From Chondrilla cf. caribensis (taxonomy: Eukaryota; Porifera; Demospongiae; Chondrillida; Chondrillidae), in NCBI GenBank assembly GCA_964020155.1, contig OZ026560.1, positions 2,492,759-2,556,758 of the forward strand: a DNA stretch of 64,000 bases, in the 5' to 3' direction. Shown here piece after piece: positions 48,401 to 60,396 of the stretch. A program made the translations under genes and the position numbers. Positions within the stretch are counted from its first letter, which is position 1. Each line of letters starts with the position of its first letter. The notes below the pieces were generated by a model, which had not been told where the DNA came from, did not search any database, and was given only the letters and a program-made list of their open reading frames with translations.

Positions 48401-51400
48401 GAGGAACCATAGCAAGTGCTCCGAATCCGTGTGTGTTGGTCTGTCACCTCTATCTGTCTCAGTCTGCCTTCCAAGGTTATGAAATTAAATTATCAAATAT
48501 CATGATGTGACCCATGTATACCACTACCGACCACGGACCATCAATCTTGCACCTAGCTGTGTTTCAGCAGTCACCCTTCCACATGCACCCCGCCCGGGGA
48601 GTGCCTGTCACCATGAGAGACCGCCCGATTGCCACACCACTACGACAAACAGCCTGGCAACAGGCCCTGGCTCAACACCCTGACCAGCAGTGGGCCCAAA
48701 TTATCCTCCGCGGCATTCGAGATGGCTTCAGGATAGGCCTTCAAGCTAATCCTAGCTGTCAATCGACAGCACAAAACTCGCCCTCAGCCCTCGCACAGGC
48801 CCAGGTGGTGGATGAGTACATTGCGAACCAGCTGGAGCAGGGGTATCTTGTTGGCCCATACACCCCAGACAAGTGCCCAGGGTCATCACCAGCAGCCTGG
48901 CAGTAATCCCGAAGAAGACACCAGGCAAGTGGGGGGTGATCGTGGACCTATCACGACCACAAGGGATGGGCAAATGTACACGACGCAATCCAGCGGCAAT
49001 TCACGCATCTGGCCTACTCCTCGGTTGAGGATGCAGCTCTTATCATGTACGAGCTAGGACCCAATACTCTCTTCACAAAGATCCACATTAGAGAGGCATA
49101 CCACCTCATCCCAGTACACCCTAGTGACCGCCCATTCTTGGGAATCCGGTGGAATGAGTAGATCTATGTCAATTGCCAACTCCTTTTCGGGTTAGCCTCG
49201 GCACCCGCCATATTTATCGCCTTGAGCAAGGCTCTGGAATGGATCCTGAGGTAGCGAGGGTTCCAGGCCATCCTCCATTATATTGATGAATTTCTCATCA
49301 TCACACCCATTCACCACAGAAAAGGTAACTCTCTTCATTGCCTTTCTGGGATCCCAAGGGCCTGCAGTATCCACCATACCTAGCTGCCCTCCGTTATATC
49401 CGGCTCCTAGCAGATTCCTCGGCACGTGACCCGTCGTTTCACATCCCCTACATCAAACTACTCCTGCGGGGTATTGCACGTTCCAATGCCACCCGAAATC
49501 AATCCGGTGTACGCCTCTCCATCACCATCTCCATCATGGCTCACATGAAGACCAAGCTGTCAAATGACTCTCACTCCTTTGACCATCAAATGCTTTGGGC
49601 AGCATGTTGTGTGGGCTTTTTTGGCTTCCTTCGCTACAGTAAATTCCTGGCCCCCGAGACAGCAGAGTTTGACCCAGACACACACCTCTCCATCACCAAC
49701 ATGTCCTACGTGACAGAGGAGAACCCACAATTCGAGCTCCGCATAAAGGCTTCTAAGACTGACCAGCTCCACAAGGGTACCATCGTGGCTCCACCTCGAC
49801 CACCATCTGCCCGGTTGCTGCCCTATTGGACTATCTCAATGTGCATGGCAATGCCACAGGACCATTGTTCAGACTGCAGTCTGGCGCACTGCTCACCTGG
49901 TTAGTGTTTGTCACACATATCCAAACAGTGCTCACGCGGGCTGGATTGCCAGGCAAGGAGTTCAATGGACACAGTTTCCACATAGGGGCAGCTACCATGG
50001 CAAGTCAAGCAGGCGTGGCAGAAACCACCATGTGCCACACTCATCCCGCACACCAGCACCTCACACCAGGCATATGCATGTATGTATGCTCTGTTATATT
50101 ATCATATCATATTTATATTTACTTTATATCGTCATCCCTTTGGATTTTCGTATAATAATATATCCCTGTGTTCTTCTGTGAGCCTGGGGGGATCCTTATC
50201 AGGGCCTGGGCCATGCCCCCCAGGCAAGACCTGACTCAGAGGAGGCAATCATAAGGTAACCGCAACTAATTCCTGATGCAGGGTCGAAGATCACCGGGGG
50301 GCGGGGCCCGGCGCCTGTATTACCAAGGAATCTATGTGCTCCAGCCAGTGCTGGTCTGCGGATATATTGTGGCAGGAAAAAATGTAGTGTAGGTATATAC
50401 CACTATCAAGTGTTGCATACGTAGCATAGATCGTCAGAGGGGATGGGATATAACCCTATACTATTGCACCACACTAGGCGGGAAATAGAGACATTAATTG
50501 TACATTTTTGCTCACCATCAAAACACTCCACTCCTGCATCATGACTGTGGCTGTCTCCAGATAGTGAGTAGCTACAGTCCTGTACAGAGGTTTCCCCTCC
50601 TTCACATTGCATTCTGTAGGATACTCCACTTCCCTCCCCGTAGTGGGCTGTGAAGCGTAGGGACTTAGCATGGGAGTATCCAAGGTATCTACATACTACA
50701 TTGGCATCATTAGAGTCCCAGGTTTCATCGGACACTGTTCCCCAGTTGCCATCTCGATACACCTCCACTCGACCAGAAGAGCTGTTTGGTCCATTGGATA
50801 GTCGTGCAACTATGGCTGTAACAAAGTGCAATAGTATTAAATAATTATAGCCACTGTGTAATTCCATATTATATTTATGGTAACCTGAGAGAATTTCAAA
50901 CTAGAGCATACAGTGCTTCCACATCCAACATTTTATCACTGGAGATCATCCATTGTAATACTATGGCATTATAAATTGTTGTTTCATAGGACCTAGTAGA
51001 CATGTACATTGTCAACCTCTACACATCATTTAATGCAAATAACTAGAACAGTTGTAATCTTATATTTGAACTAATTATAATATGAGACTAACTTGGTTTA
51101 AATGCATGACGGCTGGTGTAACTATATTACATTATTTATCATTGTCCATTTTATCTGTTGCAGTAGCTGTAAATTCCTGACTGTCATTGCCAAGTTATTG
51201 TCATTGTTATAGTGGAAAAATTTGGCGCCCGGGTTTGGCCATGGTTTAAATATTGCTGATTCTTCTCTTGGTCCACATTTAGAAGATTGCTTTTTATTAA
51301 TTATTATATAATTTACTCTCGATGTTTGATAGCTGTATTGTATGTAGGGGAAGAGTTGCCATGTGAGAGTTAACCCTAACCCTAATCCAGCAACACGAAG

Positions 51401-54400
51401 GACCCATATGCCGTGTGAGAGTGACGCAGGAGAGAGTACCGTTCTTGGTCGTCCTAAGGAAACTATAAGCTATTTGAGCGATATTCTTACAGAGACAGAA
51501 GACAATAGACTGCATGCTAATGACACAAAGATGTTTCTCAAATGTTCTACCTCGAAAAAATACCTTATTATTATTGTCGGTCATGATAGGCAATGAAACA
51601 TAATTTGGCAATCACAAAATTGGGCAGATTTCTTGAAAACTGAGAAATTGCCAATCCCCCACCCTAATATTTATGGCTATGCAATTCATCTACATCACAC
51701 AGTATTACACTTTGTATAATATGATGGTGTACCATATTGAGAGGCGGAGCATGTGATTCCAAGATCTTGACGGTGGCTGCAATCATTGTCCCCAAATCCA
51801 CTTTGCTGACATTCAAAGATGGAGTGTTCACGATTGTTACATTGAACCTTACTCAACCATATCTTTCCCTTGCCCTCTTGAAAACCATTATAATGAGATG
51901 GCAGTATATAGTGATCTCGAACTATAGGATAGCCTAGCTCTCTACATATAACACGAGCACTTGTCAATGAATAGTACCAGCCGTCACTACACACAGTCCC
52001 CCATTCTCCATTGATAAAGACTTCAATTCTACCAGAATATGTAGTGGTAGTTTGAGTACCGTTGGTAAGGCGTATGAACCCTGAAGAGATAAAATGATAC
52101 GAGTAGTTAACTACAGTTGTAGTAATAATGATTGTTAGGATTCAGTTAGTCTCTCCTATCATATAATTGTGTTACGTTTACAACTGATGGTTTGCAATCA
52201 GGTGTTCTATTTGACACCTTAATAGTACTGACTTGGAGACATAACATTGAACAAGAGCTTTTACAAATAACAACTAAGAGAAATTTATCCTGACCTTTAA
52301 CACAGGTAACATTGCCAGCTGCACAGCTGTAATGACGGTTGAGGTCATGGGGACAATCCAGTAATGCACTCTCATTTCCATGGCATCGCAGGTTACTCAT
52401 TGCATATTCATGAACTTGTGCAGTAGTAGATGAGGTGAATACTGCTCTCAAATATCCAAGTTGCTTGCATACTACTTGTGCATCCTTTGTATCCCACTGT
52501 GAGTCAGCACACAGTACATATGAGGCACCGTTGGTTGTCAGTTGCACACTACCCAAATATGTACCTTCACTTGTAGTACCATTCAGGACTGAAATGTTTC
52601 CTGTGTGAAGAAAACGAGGGTATAGTAGGATAGAAGGGGATGGTCCTTCGGGTATTAAAGCAGTCATGCTGATACAGTAACTGCACTGCAACCTGACATG
52701 ACCACTATATATAATTGCCATCATATCTATACGGCTTCCATTGTTTGTGAAATTCTATTGGTTATAGGCTGTAGGTGTAGCTGATGCCCTAGATATTAGT
52801 CTGTCTAGATAGACTGTGCCATTTTCAACCAAAAGGGATGGAGAACAGAGAGGAATGGCCTATAGTTGAATATGTGAAAATTAGTCACAAGTAGAATACA
52901 ACTTTAAACCAATGGGATTATACTTCCGTGAAACTCTGGCAATGATACCCTTCCACAATTGCAGAGAATCTGGGGTAGCTATAGTATTATATATTAGATT
53001 TAGATTATATTATTATATATATTACAACGATTTATATTAGATTTGGTTTGTAACTCATTATTTGTAATTGTGATGGACTAGTGTACTAGATACTCCATAG
53101 TTAATTCTGTTGTTGTGTATTGATGTATAATGCTACATAGGACCAATGGCATGTCTTAGCACCTTCGGGTGTGGTGCACTCAAATAATTATTGATTGATT
53201 GATTGATTGATATTTATACCTACCCCCTTTAACATTCTATATTACTGTATTACCATAGGGTAGGAAATTTGTACGTATTGCTTACAAATAAAAAAAGCGA
53301 GCGTCTTGGGATAACAGAAGCCTGAATGCTAAACACGGACAATACAAGAAGCTCACTCCTGAGCAGAAGACTGAAGTTGCCAGATACGCAATTGAATCTG
53401 GGAACAAGTGGGCTACTCCAAGAATATACACTCTAAACTAACGTAACCGTTAGTTTAGAGTGCCTTTATATGCACCAAGGCATGGTCAGTGGATCTGAAC
53501 GAGAGTACGTTCCGAGCATGGAAGGCAAAATACAACAAAAAATTGCAAGAAAAGAAACCTGGAGACTCCAACAACATCAAAACAGCCACTAGATAATCGC
53601 AAGACTGGTCGTCCTCTTCTGCTTGAAGAAGAACTTGATAGCGCTGTGAAGGCCTATATCGAGGAAGTACGTAAATTGGACAGGGTTGTCAACACAGCTA
53701 TAGTGTTTGGTTACGTTAGTTTAGAGTATTTGGTGTTGGGAGCAGCTGAAGCCATCATTGAAGACAAGGACAAAACATTAATTGGTGTCTTTGTAGATGT
53801 GATAGCCTCTCACACAGCTATCACAAGAAATGTTGCTCTTCCATCCATCGCAAATTCTGTACTGAAATCTAACATGTTCGTTTGGTTCAGATCCCGTGTT
53901 AACATGGTGACGCGAAAAAAATGTGACAATGTGAAAATTGCATTTTGGGCAAAATCGTGAAAATGCATAATTAGTCTGGTTCAACCATACATGTATGCAT
54001 ATATTATAATATATAATATATAGAACGTCTCTGTTTGTCCTAATATATACATTAACAACAATATCAAACCTTACCCATTTCTGAATCCTATGGATGAGCA
54101 AACACTGTTTCAGAATCTACAGTTATTCACTCTCATTTATACTGCATCCAGTTCAGTAAATCAAGACTAAAGTGCCTATCTTCATAAGCAATTACATTAA
54201 CATTTAATCGCATTAACATTAATTCAAATGATTATTTTTGCTTCAAATAATTCGAGTTGAACATGCATTTTGAGCTAAAACTGTTTGATTTAGTATACAT
54301 TTAGTCTTTTTCTTTTTTTCTGTTTTTTATCTCAATAATTACTATTAATTAATACATATATCATTTCATTATATCATATTAATAATTATATATCATATTA

Positions 54401-56783
54401 ATTCTTTTCTTAGATTATTATTGTTATAGTTATAGTACAATATGTGGGCTATGACTATATATATCTCTCGCTACTATGGCTCCATTAATACCGACCTTGT
54501 ATATAGTAGAGCCCCAAGTATTTACCATGAGTTCAGCTCCTTCATTTTGTTTGTGCATGGGAAATTACTTAGAAAGTGCTTGTCCAGACATCACTTCGTG
54601 CTCTAAATGCCTTCAGGAATGCTATGAGAAGATGGAGCCCCTCCAAGAAGAAGCAGTTGAGTCTTCGTGATATTGGAAACTGTTTTACAACTTTTGTCAG
54701 CAATGCGTTGAGAAGAACGTCTAGCCAGTCTGATCTCCAAGACACTGGAAACAGTTCAAGTCGCTTCCAGTTCTTGTGAAAGAAAGACACTGAGGACCTT
54801 CAAAAGGACTTTGTTCCAGCCAACACGGAAAGATCGACAAAAGGAGCCATGAAAGTGTTCTCTGACTGAAAGGAAGCATATGTTGGCAATGACTGTCCCC
54901 TTGATGACTTACTAGAGCGAGCTGATGCTACAGAATTAGTAAAGGGGTTATCTTTGTTCACCGCTGAAGCTAGAAATGGCAAGGAGAATCATTATACTTC
55001 AGCAATGATTTCTCAACTAGTACGTAGTTAACTTTTATAGCTATTGAGTTAGCTATAGATGATATTAAAGATTTGAAATTGAAAAATCATAATGACTATT
55101 GTGCATAATATGACCCTTGACCTGTACGTGCTAATATTGGCAATATCGGCACAGATCATATCACATACTAGCCAGGGCTTTTATTGATTCAGATATGAAA
55201 TTGTGAGAAAGTGAGAGTTTCCTCAGTATAGGGAGGTATGTTTTCCCATACATGAACAATAGTGCCTCATAGTACACCCTAGAATTATTGCAGTGTACAT
55301 TCTGGTTGATCTCATTGACATTTAAATTAGACATAAATTAATAATATTATCGCCTGATGAGGTCAAACATCAAAGGCACCACCTGGACGGTAAATTTGAT
55401 ACTTTCTGGGTGCACATGTGCGTGAAGGACAGTATCACGTAAGCGCCCAGTTTTACCTTAAAAGGGCAATAATTACGAGATGTTATACAAACTATGACAA
55501 TTGTGTGCATTCCGAGAAATGAATATCATTATAACAATAACACAACACAACACAGTACGCAGAGAGCAACAGCAGCTGAGAGGAAACTTGGAATAAAAGT
55601 CAGAAATCCAGTAGTTCATTAATGCCAATGTAGTCTTCTGCCATGTACTCCAATATTTAGAATCGGCTATGTATCTGCAACTGAGTTCATCAAAGTCGCA
55701 GTGATCAAAATCAAAATTGGAAACAGCCACTTTTGCTAGCTTGCTTTCTACATTTTTTGGTGTTTTTTCCCATACATAGCTGATTCTGAATATTGTAGGC
55801 ACACAGGACTGGACTGGAGAGCAGAAAATATCTTCAAAAAGAAGCAGCGATTCTCTCCGTTAATTTTTGAGTGTTTATTTGGCGATAAATAGGTTACTAC
55901 ACGCATGCTTCGGGAGGTATCATATTTGCTCTCGCCCTCAGATCTCGCACATAAATACGATGCCTCCCTCATAGACGGGTAGTAACCTATATTTAATATG
56001 AGTAGGGTGACCAATAGAGCCCTCTCAAAGTAACTAACTCATAGGGTTGGAATGTGATTTGGATTCTACCAATATTACTTGTCCACTGAATTTAGTGGTA
56101 CCTACTAACTGAAACTTATAAATTCTTATATAATATTGATTCTTTCTTACAGATACACTTACATGTTCAATGGTGATATTTTTATAATATATCTACCAGT
56201 ACTTACAGTGACTGTGTGTGATTAGGACCAATGTGTACAAAGTAGGTTTACGTTACAGTATAGTGTAGCAATTCTAGTGTTGAGGGTTATTAGTATATTC
56301 CAAATCAACTGGAAACTTGCCTGTAATACAAGACACTCCGGCATCGTGAAAGTGGTCACAACTATCCACATCAGTACTGTGAGTGCAGTCAGTCAGTTTA
56401 CTCTCTCCCCCATCACAGGTGACATTTCTCAACCAGATTCTACCTCTTCCAGGACCATAGTAAGCTCTAGTGTCTGCTGATCTGCTGTACTCATAGCCCA
56501 GCTGATGACAAACTACATCAGCTTCGTTCTCAGTCCAGGTATCTCCACACACTGTTCCCCATTCACCTCCAACCTGGATCTCAACCCGTCCTGAGTAGAA
56601 GTTTACTGACTCCTCTCCATCAACAAGTCTGATCAACCCTGTAATTATGTATAATATGGACAATAAGAAATACAGTATCATAATGCAGTATTGGTATCAG
56701 TACACTATTATTCTGCTACCTTCTCCATCAGCTTCAAATACAGGAACTGCGAGCAAAAAGAAAACTACAAGTGTAGTCTTCAT
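42465..56783 (-). CDS. Receptor gene 2: signal peptide-11 SRCR-2 FN3-TM-tyrosine tail
   Basis: 16 exons: signal peptide 56783-56720 ([20 protein letters not shown]); SRCR1 56638-56321; SRCR2 52600-52295; SRCR3 52080-51733; SRCR4 50815-50516; SRCR5 47977-47651; SRCR6 47563-47246; SRCR7 47137-46817; SRCR8 46717-46394; SRCR9 46268-45951; SRCR10 45102-44791; SRCR11 44024-43707; FN3-A 43635-43396; FN3-B 43303-43001; TM 42928-42862; tail 42786-42465. The total is 4506 nt, 1501 aa, open throughout, and a close paralogue of gene 1 with the same exon lengths. Differences: SRCR3 is 2 codons longer, the tail 4 codons longer, and the SRCR1 donor is GC instead of GT. Tail tyrosine motifs include [13 protein letters not shown] and VYDTP. 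Introns carry a solo LTR, a DIRS-like element and DNA-transposon fragments absent from gene 1. The product should be a type I membrane protein with a recognition ectodomain. Confidence 0.82.
45500..45928. mobile_element. Solo LTR
   Basis: A 429-bp insertion absent from the same intron of gene 1. It starts TGTAACAGTG, ends CACGGTTACA (short inverted ends, TG...CA) and is flanked by an exact 4-bp duplication AAAG (45496-45499 and 45929-45932). A TATTTAAG box lies near 45797. There are no internal genes. This is the structure of a solo LTR left by LTR-LTR recombination. It ends 23 bp from the SRCR9 exon. Confidence 0.7.
48232..50501 (+). mobile_element. Degenerate DIRS-like retrotransposon (RT + tyrosine recombinase)
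   Basis: It interrupts the SRCR4-SRCR5 intron of gene 2, antisense to the gene; gene 1 intron sequence resumes on both sides. On the plus strand, 48515-48905 encodes an open segment before the RT ([17 protein letters not shown]). At 48900-49325 come RT pieces: [31 protein letters not shown] and the palm motif YIDEF in place of YIDDF, with frameshifts. At 49340-50080 comes a tyrosine recombinase: [21 protein letters not shown] and [17 protein letters not shown], where the usual catalytic Arg (HSFRIGAA) is His. The RNase H region appears deleted. RT plus YR in this order defines DIRS-type elements. Confidence 0.8.
52996..53209 (+). mobile_element. LINE 3' end or SINE insertion with (ATTG)n tail
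   Basis: An insertion relative to gene 1. It ends with a hairpin-prone CACCTTCGGGTGTGGTG followed by AAATAATT and four to five ATTG units (53188-53208). A short tandem tail after a stem is typical of CR1/L2-type LINE ends and of SINEs that use them. Confidence 0.5.
53262..53965 (+). mobile_element. pogo/Jerky-like transposase fragment, broken
   Basis: Absent from the gene 1 intron. Interrupted plus-strand segments read [40 protein letters not shown] and [20 protein letters not shown] followed by [14 protein letters not shown]. This order (psq-like HTH, CENP-B-type HTH, linker) matches the DNA-binding half of pogo-group transposases. The DDE domain is missing. Two insertions carrying GTTAGTTTAGAGT break the frame: a perfect hairpin at 53429-53462 and a single copy at about 53711-53729. 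Confidence 0.6.
54560..55020 (+). mobile_element. Crypton/ZMYM-like (DUF3504-type) fragment
   Basis: Frames between 54575 and 55020 include [20 protein letters not shown] and [20 protein letters not shown] followed by [20 protein letters not shown]. This resembles the N-terminal segment of Crypton-derived tyrosine recombinases and ZMYM/QRICH proteins (typical form ...F..E.R...G..YPP.T...L). A frameshift and stops separate the pieces and no catalytic region remains. The call rests on a weak pattern. Confidence 0.35.
55884..55995. mobile_element. Foldback MITE, about 112 bp
   Basis: AAATAGGTTACTAC and the inverse of GTAGTAACCTATATTT form the ends. Inner blocks GGGAGGTATCATATTT and AAATACGATGCCTCCC also pair, so the whole unit folds. 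It lies in the SRCR1-SRCR2 intron of gene 2. Confidence 0.65.
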
Positions 56784-58020
56784 GGCTTTGACTTTCCAAA
56801 TGGAAAAATGGACTATTTGACTACTTTAAATCAGTTGCTCACCTAGATATGACCTTTCATAATCACATTAACACTTATATAGTATCCATGTATAATTATA
56901 TAGTATTAATATGGGTATATACTAAATGTATACAGTATGAACCTGAAATTATTGAATTATAGTACTGCAACCAATAGTTACATTCAGGGACACTTTTGAC
57001 TTACTATCTACGTCCATGTACTGTGGCTCAAATAGTGCAACAAAGCTCAATGACATGCAGGTTCCAGTATTATTGATTGTGCGTGATAAATGGTGAAAGT
57101 AGTCCAGAACCTTGTTAAATACTAAACGTACCGAATAGGTGTAAATAAATGCATCTCAGTTTAGTATTGCAATTTAGACTACAAAGGTAGGATAGTATGC
57201 ATGATGAACATAAGCAGCCTGTTTATGAAGTCACATTGCAAATGGCTGTCAAGCGCACGGACTAATCGAAAAGCCAATCTCTGAGAGATTAACTCGACTT
57301 TATGCTCCTTGGGTTATGGTGTATGCTGCTGTAGAATAGTGTTCAGTGAAGTTCCTCTGAGAATAAGCACTTCTGAGAAGGCACCATCTGTTGAAGAAAG
57401 AGCATTTTCGTCTATTTTGGATGAAATTCAACTGAAAATTGCAACTTCAGCCAGATATTAGACACCACACACACATTCACACACGATTATGTACCTAGAG
57501 GTTCCATGTCGAGAGTCTGACACTTGGAATTGTATGTGTTGTACGATATGTGAACATGTGTCAAGATCAGATGCACCCATCTTTAAGTAAATTAAGGTGC
57601 AAAGATAAATTAAATTGAAATTGTTCGAGCATGTGAACATAATTATTCTACATGATGCAAACGTTGTCAATGTTGTCAATGTATTGTATGCATATTGTGC
57701 TTTTCCTGAGTTATATTTTATACCATACAGCACACTTATAGTGCAATGTCTGTACGTGTTTGTATCGTGGATGGTGAATTTGAAAGTGGAAAAAGGAAAA
57801 GGTAGATTCAGTGTACCCTTTCCGAATTAATGAAAACATTGAAACAGTCTATATGCGTCACTGAAAGTGATAGGTCAATCGAATTCATAATGCAGTAACT
57901 GTGTTATTCAGTAAAGTACCTGTAACTAATAACTGCTCAGTCATAATCTATCTCTATTCCATATTACACTATACATACACACAAAAAAGAATATTTAATA
58001 TAAAAGAATAGAAAAATATA
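56784..58020. other. Upstream of receptor gene 2, no gene seen
   Basis: 56784-56975 is conserved with the upstream region of gene 1 and is the likely promoter. Beyond that there is no recognisable exon. A short interrupted reading frame around 57240-57460 (EERAFSSILDEI-like) may be a transposase scrap but was not identified. Confidence 0.4.
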
Positions 58021-58280
58021 GTAGATTATAAGAATATAGACTTATTATAAGAATAATACAAGAAGTGCTGGTGCAGTTCCCAAAGCCTTTTTTTCATGGC
58101 TCCGTTTAATGATGCCCTACCAAAATGTTGGATCTAGGGTCTGGGTACCTTGAACTATGAAAACACAGTGCTTTATAATGACTACCTGTATGCATGTGGT
58201 CCTTCTAACACAACATGTATTATAGTCACCATACAACCATGACCATGTACATACCTTTATAATATGTCACTCCAGCATAG
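58020..58280 (-). pseudogene. SRCR10 3'-end fragment, copy 1
   Basis: Contains the last 25 or so nt of a receptor SRCR10 exon (minus strand, up to a YKG-type end and its GT donor) and about 200 bp of downstream intron, matching 40060-40280 and 62260-62480. The exon is cut off after CCAGCAT. Confidence 0.65.
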
Positions 58281-58639
58281 TATTATAGAGGCGAATCATA
58301 GAAAAACATTCTTCAGTTCTGTTGTTTATCAATGGATAGTGTTATGTTTTCAAACATGTAATAAATGTGCATAATATGTCAATTTGAAAGCGAAATAAGG
58401 AAAAGGTACATTTTCCGAATGAGTAAAAACATTGAAACAGTCTATATGTGTCACTGAAAGTGTAAGTGATAGGTATCCATTACTGTATCCATGCATGTCT
58501 TATTCAATTGAACTTATGATACTGCACTATTCAGTAAAGAACTTGTAACTAATAACTGCTCAGCTATATAATCTCTATTCTACATTATACTATACATACA
58601 CATAAAAAAGAATATTAAATATAAAAAGAAATAGAGGAA

Positions 58640-58900
58640 TATAATAGATTATAAGAATATAGAATTATTATGAGAATAATACAAGAAGTACTGATGCAGT
58701 TCCCAGAGCCTTTTTCATGGCTCCGTTTTAATGATGCCCTACCAAAATGTTAGATAGGATCTGTGTACCTTGAACTATGAAAACACAGTGCTTTATAATA
58801 ACTACCAGTATGCACATGATCCATCAAGCACAAAATGTATTATGGTCACCATACAAACATAACCATGTACATACCTTTATAACATGTCACTCCAGCATAA
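58640..58900 (-). pseudogene. SRCR10 3'-end fragment, copy 2
   Basis: A second copy of the preceding fragment, about 610 bp away and cut at the same exon position. This makes a tandem duplication of receptor debris between genes 2 and 3. Confidence 0.65.
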
Positions 58901-59079
58901 TAAATAATAAAAGAGGCAAATCATTAGAGTAGATTACAGTAGAGTACTTGTAACTAATAACTGCTCAGTCATAATCTAACTCTATTCTATATTACACTAT
59001 GCATGCACACATTCATTATGTAATATAAAATTTTATCCACGAATTAGGCATTCTCGTTGCTCTATCACATGACTGTGGC

Positions 59080-60159
59080 ATAGACATGAATTTCACAATG
59101 CAATTGAGTGTACTGCATATTGCGGTACAGAAGATTTCCCTTGAACATACATGTGATGGTATCATGATAATTTCTCTTGTTTTACAACATAAATGTGCAT
59201 GTGTGTGCATAATTTTGTGTAACCAGACCCATTATCACCTCTAATTTTAAAATTTGGACTTTGTTCTGGTGATCATTTAAAACTCATGACCCAAAGTGAG
59301 GTCTGGCTATGTGAGACTACATACGTATGTGTGCATATGCAAGGACTGGTTTAGTGGATATACATTACACACTTTTGTCATTTTTCAAGCTTTTCACCGC
59401 CCATTTGTTATTTTTACTGTGTTATTTTTACTTAAATGCAGTCATTTAGCAGAAGGTAGAACAGCTGCGGAGTCCTGTGCTGGCTAAAGCACAGGGTCAT
59501 TTTCTTCTAAAATTTTGTAGGATCAATCAGACTTGTTGAGGATATACAAGTGGACCATTGGTCTACTCTGATCCAATCTTGTGATATCAATACATGAACA
59601 AAACCCGCGCCTATTGTTACAGTTCCTGGGATACAAGTGAGTTGAACTACCTTTCAGCAGGGTACATGGGAAATGCTCGGCTCTCAGGGTCTATCTAATA
59701 TGTCTATTTCCCTATAACTATTAGGTATGTACTTCATGTACGTATAATCTTGTTATTATATGTACATACGTATGTATAATATGTGTATATGTGTGCATAT
59801 AACCACATCGAATACTAATATAGTTTTATGACCTTACGATAAACTATGTATAAGTTACAAGTAAATATTGTGTATGTGTCCAGTTTTATCACAACGTCAT
59901 ATTATGTTTTATGCATCAAAAGGTATACGATCAGATGCCGGAGCCCCGTTGGGTGATATCAATGGGGAGTTGTGCTAATGGAGGTGGATACTACCATTAT
60001 TCCTACTCTGTTATGAGAGGGTGTGACCGTATTGTGCCTGTTGACATCTATGTCCCAGGATGCCCTCCCACTGCAGAGGCTCTGTTGTATGGTATACTTC
60101 AATTGCAGAAGAAGATCCGACGAAGCCATAAACCAGTTCAGATGTGGTACAGAAGGTGA
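59080..60159 (+). pseudogene. Orphan NDUFS7 3' end with intact last exon
   Basis: 59080-59345 and about 59730-59922 match NDUFS7 intron sequence. Exon 4 (59923-60159) is complete, with its AAAG acceptor, all 78 codons and stop. Only one amino-acid change is seen (YSVVRGC to YSVMRGC), and both N2-cluster cysteines of this exon are kept. Exons 1-3 are absent upstream, so on its own it cannot make complex I subunit S7. It ends 237 bp before the stop codon of receptor gene 3, mirroring the NDUFS7/gene 1 arrangement. Confidence 0.88.
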
Positions 60160-60396
60160 ACTGGATTATGGTTGCTGAATATTATCAACATACTATTATG
60201 ATCATTATGCACTACAAAGTGTTATGTGAAGTACTGACATTAATAATAATTACAAGTGTTATGGAATATAAAGCCATGTAACAGTTATACTGTAATATGA
60301 TAATATGTTGCAGTATGATATGATTATTTTATCTATTAGTAATTCATCTTATGGCACATTTAGTTAGCGTGTTGCACTCAGCAAATGGTATTAAAC

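Noticed and set aside
53646..53960. 104-aa open frame as an independent gene
   Set aside because: Its N-terminal part is a pogo-type transposase segment with an insertion; there is no start context and the upstream frame is broken.
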